NCBI GenBank assembly: GCA_030432115.1
Contig: JAUIHY010000005.1
Coordinates: 1 to 37,177, forward strand
Direction: 5' to 3'
DNA length: 37,177 nucleotides
Origin: Gammaproteobacteria bacterium
GTDB taxonomy: Bacteria; Pseudomonadota; Gammaproteobacteria; Xanthomonadales; Marinicellaceae
How positions within the stretch are numbered: the stretch's first letter is position 1; every line of letters starts with the position of its first letter. Positions 1 to 10,448 of the stretch are shown here, one piece after another. Under the pieces are notes generated by a model. The model made no database searches. It was given only the letters and a program-made list of their open reading frames with translations, and was not told the origin of the DNA. Position numbers and translations under genes: made by a program.

Positions 1-324
1 GATTTTGAGTCTGTAGATAAGGTCGTGCATTTATTGACACAGGAACTGGGTACAAAAAACCAAGGTCGTGTACATTGGCACAAACAGTTTACACCAGAGA
101 ATATAGCCAAGCTCAATGGAGGCATGCATCATGGGGGTACCACCATGATGGCCAATAAAGCTGAAGATGGCGTGGTGGACAGTGATTGCCAAGTGTTTGG
201 CGCACCTGGACTTTATGTGGCGGGGAACTCAGTCTTCCCAAACATTGGGTTTTCTAATCCGACGGTTACCCTCATTGCTTTGGCTTTGAAGTTAAGTCAC
301 CACATCAAGGGGCAGTTGTCATGA
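1..324 (+). CDS. GMC-family FAD oxidoreductase, C-terminal end only (5' truncated by window)
   Basis: The open frame runs from base 1 to a stop at 324, so only the last ~107 residues are visible. They match the C-terminal GMC oxidoreductase domain: a segment with GGMHHGGTTMM carrying the usual active-site-side histidines, then GLYVAGNSVFP, then the closing NPTVTLIALALKL helix typical of family C-termini. Members are flavoproteins that oxidise alcohols or sugars and are often exported with a small Tat-signal partner. The stop overlaps the next start (ATGA at 321-324), so the two are translationally coupled and probably form one enzyme complex. The substrate cannot be told from this fragment. 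Confidence 0.9.
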   Translation, partial: DFESVDKVVHLLTQELGTKNQGRVHWHKQFTPENIAKLNGGMHHGGTTMMANKAEDGVVDSDCQVFGAPGLYVAGNSVFPNIGFSNPTVTLIALALKLSHHIKGQLS

Positions 325-1361
325 ACCAGCAAAGAAGGCGCATCATCAAAGCAGCTTTAGCATTGGGTGTTGTCTCCAGTTCAACAGCCTTTTATTTGCT
401 GAAACAAAATAAAAACGAACAAACTGCATTCCAAGACTTAATGGAGGGACTGGTAATACCACCCGCTTTTCAGGAACTAAGCATACAATTTCCAAATGCT
501 GAGCAATTAATAGCTGACATGCATTCTTCTGAAGAACAAAATGGAGACACATTGGTGACCATTTTGAAATCACTCATCAGTCGTGACTATCAACAAAGCA
601 ATTGGATTCAAGTCAACCAATGGTTACTCAGTCACACAGAATGCGTATTGGCTGCAGCGGTCATTCAAATTAAAGGCGTAACAAACGCTATTGAGGATGA
701 ACAAACATTTGAAAATGCACCTGTAGAGCCATTCCTCAAGGTCAATAAATGGGGGCCACAAGAAACTTACAAGGGTGTAAAGTTCAACGAACAACCCGAT
801 GGCCACTGTGGCATTTGGGCCAATATTGAAAACATGCCTGACGGTTTGCGGGTATTTATTGGCGGCAAAGAGCGGCATATTTTTCCCAATGAAAAAGGTT
901 TTACTTCAGGTATTTATGATGAAGTGGATGCTTTTATCAATACCGTTGGCCCATCAGATATCGTGATTTATGATGAAATCAATCACAGAAAACAGGTCAT
1001 TGGAACATTCAATGTATTACCGCCTTTTGATTTCTATCAATATCCGAATGGCAAACCGTCAACCGTTTTTGGCCCCATAGAAAACTGGGGACCTAAAAAA
1101 GCAAGCATAGGTGACGTATTCAATAAACAACCCAATGGTTATGCCGCTTTTTGGTTTAGGCTGAACAGCATGTCGAATCAAGTTCAAATGATTTTTAACC
1201 ATGAAACCTTTCATGCCACTGTAAGAAAAGGGCTGATCACCTCCAGTTTTCCTGCTCAATATTTACCGATCCAGCCTGGAATGTACCCATTAGAATTAAA
1301 GGATATGGTCACTCAAGAGCAAATTATGGTGGGTGAAATAGAAGTCATGGCACAAAAATAA
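321..1361 (+). CDS. Tat-signal partner protein of the GMC oxidoreductase, with two C-terminal beta-rich repeats
   Basis: This 346-residue protein begins with Q4-R5-R6-R7-I8-I9-K10 followed by a mild hydrophobic stretch (11-27), a good twin-arginine export signal or anchor. Residues ~35-120 are helical and end in a WLLSHTECVLAA segment. This resembles the small subunits that accompany GMC dehydrogenases (gluconate 2-dehydrogenase subunit 3 type), but weakly. Residues ~140-240 and ~245-345 are two copies of one unit, each opening with WGP, then a G..FN.QP.G motif and a tryptophan, ending in a GxxxV strand. This suggests two Ig-like or carbohydrate-binding-like domains. The gene overlaps the upstream GMC gene by four bases. 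I infer an exported accessory or electron-transfer subunit; the fusion to two repeats is unusual. Confidence 0.6.
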   Translation: MNQQRRRIIKAALALGVVSSSTAFYLLKQNKNEQTAFQDLMEGLVIPPAFQELSIQFPNAEQLIADMHSSEEQNGDTLVTILKSLISRDYQQSNWIQVNQWLLSHTECVLAAAVIQIKGVTNAIEDEQTFENAPVEPFLKVNKWGPQETYKGVKFNEQPDGHCGIWANIENMPDGLRVFIGGKERHIFPNEKGFTSGIYDEVDAFINTVGPSDIVIYDEINHRKQVIGTFNVLPPFDFYQYPNGKPSTVFGPIENWGPKKASIGDVFNKQPNGYAAFWFRLNSMSNQVQMIFNHETFHATVRKGLITSSFPAQYLPIQPGMYPLELKDMVTQEQIMVGEIEVMAQK

Positions 1362-1363
1362 CG

Positions 1364-1392
1364 TTGATATGTTAGAATTCCGTTCACATAAT
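1364..1392 (+). promoter_or_regulatory. Sigma-70-type promoter for hfq
   Basis: TTGATA at 1364-1369 and CATAAT at 1387-1392 are separated by exactly 17 bases. Each box matches the consensus at five of six positions. It begins just after the upstream stop codon and lies about 22 bases before the hfq start. Confidence 0.65.
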
Positions 1393-1414
1393 AATAAAGA
1401 GTAGGGTAACCAAC

Positions 1415-1654
1415 ATGTCGAAGTCACAAACATTACAAGATCCATTTTTAAACGCTTTAAGAAAAGAGCGCATTCCTGTGTCTGTTTTTTTGATGAATGG
1501 GATTAAATTGCAAGGTACGATTGAATCATTTGATCAATTCGTGATCGTGTTAAATAACACAACAAATCAATTGGTTTATAAGCACGCGGTATCTACCATT
1601 GTGCCTGCTAAAAATGTCAGCACTTATAAAATTCAGCAAGAAGCTGAAGACTGA
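1415..1654 (+). CDS. hfq: RNA chaperone Hfq
   Basis: Hfq is a hexameric Sm-like ring that binds small RNAs and mRNAs and promotes their pairing. This 79-residue copy shows the whole Sm core: the N-terminal [19 protein letters not shown] helix and strand, the G-I-K-L-Q-G loop, and the Sm2 signature [12 protein letters not shown] near residues 55-67 that lines the proximal RNA-binding face. The C-terminal tail after the core is very short compared with the ~102-residue E. coli protein, as in many other gammaproteobacteria. A GTAGGG-like ribosome site lies upstream. It has its own promoter and a terminator directly after it, so it is probably transcribed largely apart from hflX. The usual upstream neighbour miaA is absent here. 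Confidence 0.97.
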   Translation: MSKSQTLQDPFLNALRKERIPVSVFLMNGIKLQGTIESFDQFVIVLNNTTNQLVYKHAVSTIVPAKNVSTYKIQQEAED

Positions 1655-1684
1655 TAAGTCAAAGCATACTGAAAAGCATCTAAA

Positions 1685-1725
1685 GTAACCTGGTGACGGC
1701 AAGTTTGTCAGAGGTTGCTTTTTTT
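1685..1725 (+). terminator. Rho-independent terminator after hfq
   Basis: GTAACCT (1685-1691) pairs with AGGTTGC (1712-1718), an inner TGAC/GTCA stem extends it, and seven T residues follow at 1719-1725. It separates hfq from hflX. Confidence 0.8.
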
Positions 1726-1776
1726 ATGCGTGATAAATTAAATACAAAAACCCGAAATATTTAGGAGTTAGGTTAA

Positions 1777-3120
1777 TTGTTTGAACGGTCGAAAAGAGGC
1801 GATAAGGCCATACTGTTATCACCCCATACACCAGATGGTGAATTGGAAGGTGAGGCTTTGGACCGCTTGAATGAATTCAAGGAATTATCCACCACCGCTG
1901 GCGCTGAGATTCTGGCGGTGCTTACCAGCAGCCGTTTGAATGTGGAGCCCAAATTTTACATTGGTACGGGCAAAGCCGAAGAATTGGCGGCATTGGTTGA
2001 GGCCAATGAAGCTGATTTGGTGTTGGTGGATGCGGCACTCAGCCCCGTTCAAGAAAGGAATTTGGAAAAATTGGTGCAAGCCAGGGTGCTTGATCGCAGG
2101 ACTTTGATACTTGATATCTTTTCGCAGCGTGCCCGCTCCTATGAAGGTCAGCTGCAAGTTGAGTTGGCCCAATTGAAACACATGTCCACACGTCTGATTC
2201 GAGGTTGGACCCATTTGGAGCGGCAAAAAGGTGGAATCGGTATGCGCGGGCCCGGTGAAACGCAGTTAGAAACTGACAGGCGATTACTGGCAGTTCGCAT
2301 GAAAAGCCTGAACGCCAAATTAGAAAAGGTGTTGAGGCAACGAGAACAGGGACGCAGGCAAAGGAAAAAATCAGGGGTTAAAATGATTGCCTTGGTGGGT
2401 TACACCAATGCTGGTAAATCCACACTGTTCAACCGACTGACCGACGCCGAAGTCTATGCACAAGACCAGTTGTTTGCCACTTTGGATCCGACGGTGCGCC
2501 AACTGGACAGCTTGTCTGGTACCCAAGCGGTGATGTCAGACACGGTGGGATTTGTGCGAGATTTGCCGCATGAATTGGTGGCCGCTTTCCGAGCCACCTT
2601 ACAAGAAGCTTTGGATGCTGACTTGTTGCTGCATGTGATTGATGATGCCAACCCTGAACATCGCGATCACATGATGGAAGTCAACAAGGTGCTTTTTGAG
2701 CTGAAATTGAAAGACGTGCCAGTGATAGAGGTTTACAATAAAATCGATGCCTCGGGTGCCGAGGCCAATTGGCAAAAAGGACATGAAGGTTCGGCTGACA
2801 AGGTCTGGCTTTCTGCATATACTGAAGAAGGTGTGGATTTATTGATGAAAGCCATTGAAGAACGGCTCAATCGTACCCATCTAACACTGGATTTCAGCCT
2901 GCCTTTGTCTGAAGCGCGTTTGCGGGCGCAGTTTTATCAAGCTGACGCCGTTAAAAACGAAGCGTTTGATGAGGCGGGAAACTGGTTTTTGACTGTCGAT
3001 ATGGCGATTGAAAAGTGGCATCAAATGGCCAAAGCAAATGGTGCTGAAGGTCGGTTTGTGGCATCATTATTGACCGAACACAATCAAAGCGCCCACAAAG
3101 ACAATATTTTCGGAGATTAA
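1777..3120 (+). CDS. hflX: GTPase HflX (ribosome-splitting factor)
   Basis: HflX is a GTPase that binds the 50S subunit and rescues stalled or heat-damaged ribosomes. The 447-residue protein has the HflX N-terminal domain with the signature RGPGETQLE at ~157-165. A lysine/arginine-rich coiled coil follows (~170-198), then the G domain: P-loop GYTNAGKS at 208-215, DTVG at ~255-258 and NKID at ~321-324. Start choice: TTG at 1777, preceded by AGGAG at 1763-1767 with nine bases between; no ATG fits the conserved MFERSKRG beginning. It is followed one base later by hflK, in the conserved hflX-hflK-hflC order. Confidence 0.96.
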   Translation: MFERSKRGDKAILLSPHTPDGELEGEALDRLNEFKELSTTAGAEILAVLTSSRLNVEPKFYIGTGKAEELAALVEANEADLVLVDAALSPVQERNLEKLVQARVLDRRTLILDIFSQRARSYEGQLQVELAQLKHMSTRLIRGWTHLERQKGGIGMRGPGETQLETDRRLLAVRMKSLNAKLEKVLRQREQGRRQRKKSGVKMIALVGYTNAGKSTLFNRLTDAEVYAQDQLFATLDPTVRQLDSLSGTQAVMSDTVGFVRDLPHELVAAFRATLQEALDADLLLHVIDDANPEHRDHMMEVNKVLFELKLKDVPVIEVYNKIDASGAEANWQKGHEGSADKVWLSAYTEEGVDLLMKAIEERLNRTHLTLDFSLPLSEARLRAQFYQADAVKNEAFDEAGNWFLTVDMAIEKWHQMAKANGAEGRFVASLLTEHNQSAHKDNIFGD

Positions 3121-3121
3121 C

Positions 3122-4264
3122 ATGCCTTGGAATGAACCTGGCAACAATCAATCGGGACCTAACAAGCCCAATAAACCCAATCGCGGCAATGAGCCACAAG
3201 GGTTTGATCAGATTTTTAGTGACTTTTTCAATTCTTTGAAGAGTTTATTTGGCGGTGGTGGATCCTCCAATAACAACGGTGCACAAGCCCCCATTTTATT
3301 TTTTGTGATGGCCATACTCGGCCTGTCATTGTGGAGTGCAGCGTATAGAATCGACCAACCAGAAAGGGGTGTGGTGTTGATTTTTGGTGAGTATTCTCAC
3401 ACCATGCAACCCGGTTTGAATTTCACTCTACCCAAGCCTTTCGCTCAAGTTTATAAAGTCAATGTGGAAACCGTGCGTCAAGAAGACAACAGCGGCCAAA
3501 TGTTAACCGAAGACAAAAACTTGATTGAAATTGATTATTCCATTCAATACCGCATCGATGAAACTCGAGTGAACGATTACTTGTTCAACATCAGTAACCC
3601 ACAAAACACGGTGTCACAAGTGGCAGAAAGTGCGATGAGACAAGTGGCTGGAACCAGCACCTTGGATCACATTGTGAATGAAAACCGCACCGATGTGAAT
3701 TTCAAAGTGCAAAGCGAATTGCAAGCCATGTTGAACGAATACGTGGCCGGTATAGAAATTCGCCAAGTGAACATCACTGAGGTACATCCACCCAGAAATG
3801 TAAAAGAAGCTTTTGATGATGTAGTAAAAGCACGCGAAGACCAAAAAACATACATCAACCAAGCCAACGAATATGCCAAGCGAGTGATTCCTGAGGCTGA
3901 AGGTAAGGTGTTGAAAATCATCCAAGAAGCAGAAGCATATAAAGAGTCTGTTATTGCTGAAGCCAAGGGTAAGGCAGACCGATTTGATTTGCTCAGAACG
4001 CAGTATGAGATGGCACCAGAAGTGACGCGTCAGCGCATGTACTTGGAAACCATGGAATCAGTTTTGGGTGATACGGCCAAGATTGTGATGGACGGTGATG
4101 ACAGCAATTCTTTGATGTATTTACCGATTGATCAATTGATGAAACAGGGGCGCAACCAATCTGCCACCCCAATCGATTTTGGAACCACTGTGGTCAGAGC
4201 ACCCGCAGAATCTGTACAAACCACAAGAAACAATCGCAAAACCAACCGTGGTCGAGGTAATTAA
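3122..4264 (+). CDS. hflK: FtsH protease modulator HflK
   Basis: HflK pairs with HflC in a large membrane cage around the FtsH protease and tempers its degradation of membrane proteins. The 380-residue protein has the usual Pro/Asn/Gly-rich cytoplasmic N-terminus (1-56), one membrane segment (~57-76), a periplasmic SPFH/band-7 domain (~80-270) with the family motif EVHPPRNVKEAFDDVVKARED, a long charged coiled coil (~225-290), and an Asn/Arg-rich tail. It lies one base after hflX and two bases before hflC, so the three are almost certainly co-transcribed and translationally coupled. Confidence 0.96.
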   Translation: MPWNEPGNNQSGPNKPNKPNRGNEPQGFDQIFSDFFNSLKSLFGGGGSSNNNGAQAPILFFVMAILGLSLWSAAYRIDQPERGVVLIFGEYSHTMQPGLNFTLPKPFAQVYKVNVETVRQEDNSGQMLTEDKNLIEIDYSIQYRIDETRVNDYLFNISNPQNTVSQVAESAMRQVAGTSTLDHIVNENRTDVNFKVQSELQAMLNEYVAGIEIRQVNITEVHPPRNVKEAFDDVVKAREDQKTYINQANEYAKRVIPEAEGKVLKIIQEAEAYKESVIAEAKGKADRFDLLRTQYEMAPEVTRQRMYLETMESVLGDTAKIVMDGDDSNSLMYLPIDQLMKQGRNQSATPIDFGTTVVRAPAESVQTTRNNRKTNRGRGN

Positions 4265-4266
4265 TC

Positions 4267-5126
4267 ATGAATAAATTGATCTCTTTCTTTGTTGTTTTGA
4301 TCATGCTGGCCATATTGTCCAGTTTCTTCTTGTTCACTGTTAACGAGCAGGAAACGGCCGTTAAATTCAAGTTTGGTGAAATCATTCAAGCCGGATATGA
4401 ACCGGGCTTGCATGTCAAATTACCGATAGTGAACAACATCAAAAAATTCGACAAACGAATCCAAACTTTAGATAACAAGCCAGAACGCGTTTTCAATACC
4501 GATAACGAATACTTGATGGTGGATTACTTCGTTAAATGGCGCATCAGCGATGTCCACTTGTTCTACACCACCAATGAGGGCTTGATTGCCAAGGCCAACA
4601 CCAATTTATCTGGCGTGATCAAAAATGCTTTATTGGAAGAGTTCTCGGTCAGAACATTGGACCAAGTGATTTCAACCCAGCGTTTGGAATTGATGCAAAA
4701 CCTGAAAGCATTGACCAGTACCAAAGCCTTGGATTTTGGTATGGAGATTGTTGATGTGCGTATCAAACAAATCAACTTGGACCAATCAGTCAATGAGTCT
4801 GTTTATAATCGCATGCGTTCAGAAAGGTTGGCCGAAGCGGCAGAACACCGGTCTAACGGTACCAAGGAATCCATCAATATCAAGGCGCAAACAGACAAGA
4901 AAATTCGCATCATGTTGGCAGAAGCTGACCAACAATCAGCGGTTATACAAGGTGAAGGCGATGCCGAAGCCACCCGTTTGTATGCAGAAAGCTTTAACAA
5001 AAACCCTGAATTTTATGCCTTTGTCAGAAGTTTAGAAGCTTATAAAAACAGCTTCCAATCTGGCAGTGGCAGCATGATGGTTTTAGACCCTGACTCTGAG
5101 TTTTTCAAATATTTCAAAAACAAACA

Positions 5127-5130
<4 letters not shown>
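4267..5130 (+). CDS. hflC: FtsH protease modulator HflC
   Basis: This is the partner of HflK in the FtsH-regulating complex. It has 287 residues, with an N-terminal membrane anchor (~4-24), then a band-7/SPFH domain containing NEQETAVKFKFGEI and the DVRIKQINL stretch. The coiled region is marked by RSERLAEAAEHRSNGTKES and EGDAEATRLYAES, both typical of HflC. The C-terminus DPDSEFFKYFKN is also characteristic. Its stop codon overlaps the GTG start of the next small gene (GTGA at 5127-5130). Confidence 0.96.
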
Positions 5131-6592
<1,462 letters not shown>

Positions 6593-6612
6593 TGAATTCA
6601 GAAAGCACCATC

Positions 6613-6641
6613 AAAAAAGGCCGCGATTTGCGGCCTTTTTT
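6613..6641. terminator. Bidirectional rho-independent terminator between purA and the Fn3 protein gene
   Basis: GGCCGC (6619-6624), loop GATTT and GCGGCC (6630-6635) are flanked by six A residues on the left and six T residues on the right. It can therefore stop transcripts from both convergent genes. A near-identical copy follows rpoH at 16451-16473. Confidence 0.9.
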
Positions 6642-6659
6642 GTGCTTGTTGCGGCTCGA

Positions 6660-9617
6660 TTAATCTTGCTCAAAGCCATGTTTAAAGATCAGGTCTGGAT
6701 CAAACAGGGTGCACACACCGTACTCGCCTGCATTACTGATGTTGATGTCATCAATCAACCAGTCACCATCACCAACCGAATTGTCGGTACCCATGCGCCA
6801 GCGCACTTGGGCAATTTGGCCTGCATACGCTGATAAATTAACTTCCACCAAGTAAAAACCATTGCTGTCTGCACCCCAAGCCGGAGCCGGTGCAAAGGGG
6901 TGATCATAACCACCGGCCAGATTGACATTGTAACCACCGGTGGTGATGTCGTTGCCCAAATCTTGCCAGTTGTTACCACCATCCAGGGAGATTTCTAATA
7001 TACCACCATCGTAATCACCATTTTGACCTGATTCAAATGTGTGGTTGTGATAGAAACTCAAAACAGAATTGGCCGAAGGTGTGAATGTTTTGGTCACCAT
7101 GAATTTGTCTGAAACTTCTGCCACATCAGTAGAGACAAAAGCATTGCCTGAGCCAGTGGTGTTGTCATTTCCTGTCAGTAAACGCCAATCATCTGTACCT
7201 GCTTGTTGGCCATGAGACCATCCTGCGGCTTCCGCTGCAGCTAAATCAACATAGGATTCCAAGTCGTCAGTAAATGGAACAGCTGTGAACACACCAGTAG
7301 CAAAACCGGATTGCTCGTTGCTGTTGTCATCACTCAATTGATTGTCAGCATCTTTTGCTCGAACAATATAGTGGTAATCAACATCTGACATGACATCAAC
7401 GTCAGCATAAGATATTCCAGTCAGATCTGCGGCAATTTGGTTGGACAAATCAGGCGTGAAACCCGGTGTTTCAGAACGGAACAGGTCATATGTGATTTGT
7501 CCGTTGCCATTGGGACACATGGAAGTCGCAGCGGCCCACTCTACCTCAAGTGCACAAGTTGCTGTGGCTTGGTTGGTGATTGCTGAGATGCCACTGAATT
7601 GTGGTGCCAAAGTACACACACCAGTTGCGGTGGCTGAAACTTGATTGGAATCATCAGCATTACACGCAGCACCATCTGAGGTACGAACCACATAAAAGTA
7701 TTCACTGCCGCCGGATACGGTGGTGTCTTCATAGTTGTATTGACCATCACTGCCCACACCCGGTGTGCTGTCATTGATGGTGGCAATCAATTCATAGCCA
7801 GAACCTGAAGAAGTGCTTCGGTAAATGGAGTACTCGGAAACTTCTGCATCAACCGAGTCATCCCAGCTCAATGCAATCGTGTTATCACTGGGCGTGGTGG
7901 CTGCATTCAAAGTCACCGGTGTCAAAGACAACTGACAACCACAAGATTCAAAGCGGAATGAACCAACTCGGGTTGACCATTGCGAACTAGGATTGTATTG
8001 AGCTGTATACCAGAAGGTACACTCGTCTACTGGATCAACACTGATGGATGAATAGTCACCATATCTTGATGAACCATTGGCAGCTGAACCCTCAATGATT
8101 GAATTTTCACCGCGTGTCATGGTGCCGGGTGCATCATCTTTTAATCGGCCTGCATAACGCATGCCTGCGAATGTGCTGCTGCCTGATGTGTTATAACCCA
8201 AAGCAATGTTGCCAGAACCGTCCATGGCCGCACTGGCCATCCAACGATGAACACCATCATTATTGGTGTAGGTGCCTTCGTCTTTCAATAACCAACCACC
8301 CGTTGCCGTTGCTGCAGGTCGCTCTAGTTGCCACCAACGCACGCCATGGTAATCGTTACCATCCACGTCGGTGACCATGTTACCTACCAGATATTGCTTG
8401 TCATCTATGGTTCTGTGTTGCACACGCCACATCAGAGGTTGCTTTAGCGGGAATAAATTGGTCGAATTGCCAGGTTGTGGTACAGACAAATCACCAAAAT
8501 TTGTGCCACCTAAGTTAGTATCAAATTCTGATATAACAATGTTCGTTGGTCCTGTTAAAGCACTGTTAGATGGCGTATCAAAATCAGTTGTGAACTCCCA
8601 GAGTTCCAGTACATCGGCCGCACCTTGAGCGCCATGGTATTCGCTGTCTCTGTGACGCATAAAAATGGCTGGAGCATCGGCAGGTGGTAAAATATCGCCG
8701 TCTGCATCGGCTGGCATCATGTGTTGAAAGCCGAATCCAGGCAAGCCCGGTGCTTGAAACACTTGGTAACCTCGCGCAGGGTCGCCATTTAGCATATTCT
8801 CTCTGTCAAAAGCATACAGGCGATTGGCCTCATTGGCTCCGACATAATAGCCATCTTGCCAAACACCAAATTTAGGATAATCTGGCAGTTGACCTGAGGC
8901 CGAATCAAATTCATAGATATACCAGGTGCTGCTGTTTTGTGGTCCAATTGGGTCATGCGTTTTTGAAATATATAAACACAATGAATCACCAGTGAACTCA
9001 GTCAAAACCCAGCGACCTTTGGGGTTGCCCGCACCGTTATCAACGAATTGATCAAACATGATGATGGGATCACCATTACCGGCACCACAACCCGTACCAG
9101 AACCAGCTGCAATGGCACTCATGACAAATTGAGTGGCTACTGAACCGTCTGATTTGTTCAAAATCAACACACCAGAACTGTTGCCGTTGTTTATAGACTG
9201 TATGTAATGATCAATACCCACATCACCATTGGTGTCCGATGGATTAACACCTGTGAAGCCTAATCCTTCAACATTGACTATGGTGCTGTCGAACATGGCA
9301 CCACCCAGCTGTGTAGGTTGTTGTGCATTCAATTGTTTGGTGGCCAGGGGATCATAACCAAAGCCACGGCTGGCAGGATCAGGTCTTTGCCAATCTTTTG
9401 GGCGATGGAAGCGAAAGGGTATTTCTTTAACGGCGTCGCCTGGTTTCCATTGATCGGGTTTGGCCAATTCATTCAGTTTAACTGTGACCTTGGCAGGATA
9501 AACAGTTTCACCGACAAATTCAGCGCCATTTTTAGTGGTTTGGGCGGTTGCTACACTTGTTGCCATTGAGCTGGCCAAAAGGGCAACAACCCATGGTTGC
9601 TTTATTGGTGTTCTCAA
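6660..9617 (-). CDS. Large secreted protein with Fn3 domains and a C-terminal DLIF..GFE motif
   Basis: This 985-residue protein starts with a classical Sec signal peptide (1-26, ending ATAQ). Residues ~90-560 form a long conserved-looking region with repeated short Gly/Asp/Trp-rich strands, possibly a beta-propeller; I do not recognise a named family. Two fibronectin type III-like domains follow (~565-665 and ~670-775). A jelly-roll domain (~785-965) contains DDLESY and FYHNHTFES and ends WLIDDINIS, similar to domains in extracellular proteases and adhesins. The last residues are DLIFKHGFEQD. Start choice: TTG at 9615-9617 with GAGGAG seven bases upstream. It lies at the end of a minus-strand run. 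Probably exported to the cell surface or beyond; function unknown. Confidence 0.8.
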   Translation of the reverse strand: MRTPIKQPWVVALLASSMATSVATAQTTKNGAEFVGETVYPAKVTVKLNELAKPDQWKPGDAVKEIPFRFHRPKDWQRPDPASRGFGYDPLATKQLNAQQPTQLGGAMFDSTIVNVEGLGFTGVNPSDTNGDVGIDHYIQSINNGNSSGVLILNKSDGSVATQFVMSAIAAGSGTGCGAGNGDPIIMFDQFVDNGAGNPKGRWVLTEFTGDSLCLYISKTHDPIGPQNSSTWYIYEFDSASGQLPDYPKFGVWQDGYYVGANEANRLYAFDRENMLNGDPARGYQVFQAPGLPGFGFQHMMPADADGDILPPADAPAIFMRHRDSEYHGAQGAADVLELWEFTTDFDTPSNSALTGPTNIVISEFDTNLGGTNFGDLSVPQPGNSTNLFPLKQPLMWRVQHRTIDDKQYLVGNMVTDVDGNDYHGVRWWQLERPAATATGGWLLKDEGTYTNNDGVHRWMASAAMDGSGNIALGYNTSGSSTFAGMRYAGRLKDDAPGTMTRGENSIIEGSAANGSSRYGDYSSISVDPVDECTFWYTAQYNPSSQWSTRVGSFRFESCGCQLSLTPVTLNAATTPSDNTIALSWDDSVDAEVSEYSIYRSTSSGSGYELIATINDSTPGVGSDGQYNYEDTTVSGGSEYFYVVRTSDGAACNADDSNQVSATATGVCTLAPQFSGISAITNQATATCALEVEWAAATSMCPNGNGQITYDLFRSETPGFTPDLSNQIAADLTGISYADVDVMSDVDYHYIVRAKDADNQLSDDNSNEQSGFATGVFTAVPFTDDLESYVDLAAAEAAGWSHGQQAGTDDWRLLTGNDNTTGSGNAFVSTDVAEVSDKFMVTKTFTPSANSVLSFYHNHTFESGQNGDYDGGILEISLDGGNNWQDLGNDITTGGYNVNLAGGYDHPFAPAPAWGADSNGFYLVEVNLSAYAGQIAQVRWRMGTDNSVGDGDWLIDDINISNAGEYGVCTLFDPDLIFKHGFEQD

Positions 9618-9635
9618 ATTACTTCTCCTCTTTTG

Positions 9636-10379
9636 TTATTGGTTTTTTTGATTGATCAACCTGATAAATCCGGTATCAGTTTGTAAGTTGAATTGATTGC
9701 TTGCCTCGACATCACCAAAAACGGTCATTCGACCTGTTTGGACTTGTGATTGCAAAAGCTCGGCATCGTTGCTGCTGGGTTCAGTTCCAGCCACGGTTTT
9801 GAATGCATTAGACGATTGGGTTAAATAATAAACATTGATGTCGCCTTTGTGGCTTTTCAGCTGATGTTTTGTGGCTTTTTTTCCTGATTTGGCATAAAAG
9901 TTGATGTCACCGTTTTGGCTGAACAGGTCCACACTTTGAGATGATTTTATGGTGATGTTGCTGTTACTAGAGGTCGCTTTGACTGGGCTTTTAAGCCCTT
10001 TGCTGCTCAAGTCGCCACCTTCAATTTGAATATCAAGTTGTAGCAGGCTGGGCACAATTATCACGGCATCTAAACGATGATCCTTGGGCAAGTGCTCACT
10101 GTTATTGAAGATGACTTCGGCATAAATTTGATCCGATTGCTCATCAAATGCCAATTGTATTCGGTGTTGTTCAGAGTCTTGAGCCACTGCATGAAACACC
10201 AGTTTTTGATCATCAGTGCTGCGCAAACGGATGTTGCCATAATTGTTTTTAAAGACCAAAGTGGTGGGTTTGCTCAGTTCTTTTTCCCAATGAATGCGTT
10301 CTAATTTGGCATCATCTTGGGCTTTAACTGGAAAGGATGAACAGGATAAAACCAGCAACAGAAACCAAGTTATTTTCAT
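9636..10379 (-). CDS. Exported DUF4097-like beta-helix protein
   Basis: Starting at the ATG at 10377-10379, the product has 247 residues and a signal peptide with a cysteine near its end (MKITWFLLLVLSCSSFPVKA). It could be a Sec-secreted protein or a lipoprotein. The rest is a succession of short beta strands of the type NxNITIKSSQSVDLFSQNGDINFYAKSG, the pattern of DUF4097 putative adhesins. An in-frame TTG at 10430 would add 17 residues, but it places a charged extension ahead of the signal peptide, so I prefer 10379; neither start has a strong ribosome site. It lies 18 bases before the Fn3 gene and shortly after the membrane-protein gene, probably one transcript. Confidence 0.65.
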   Translation of the reverse strand: MKITWFLLLVLSCSSFPVKAQDDAKLERIHWEKELSKPTTLVFKNNYGNIRLRSTDDQKLVFHAVAQDSEQHRIQLAFDEQSDQIYAEVIFNNSEHLPKDHRLDAVIIVPSLLQLDIQIEGGDLSSKGLKSPVKATSSNSNITIKSSQSVDLFSQNGDINFYAKSGKKATKHQLKSHKGDINVYYLTQSSNAFKTVAGTEPSSNDAELLQSQVQTGRMTVFGDVEASNQFNLQTDTGFIRLINQKNQ

Positions 10380-10448
10380 GAGTGTAGGCAAAAAGCCAAT
10401 CACGATAATGCATTCACGGTTTTTCTGCAAGTTGTGGCAACAATAATC

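Noticed and set aside
7441-8875. Plus-strand open frames inside the Fn3 protein gene
   Set aside because: Low-complexity, Cys/His/Trp-rich antisense frames without ribosome sites; shadows of the minus-strand gene.
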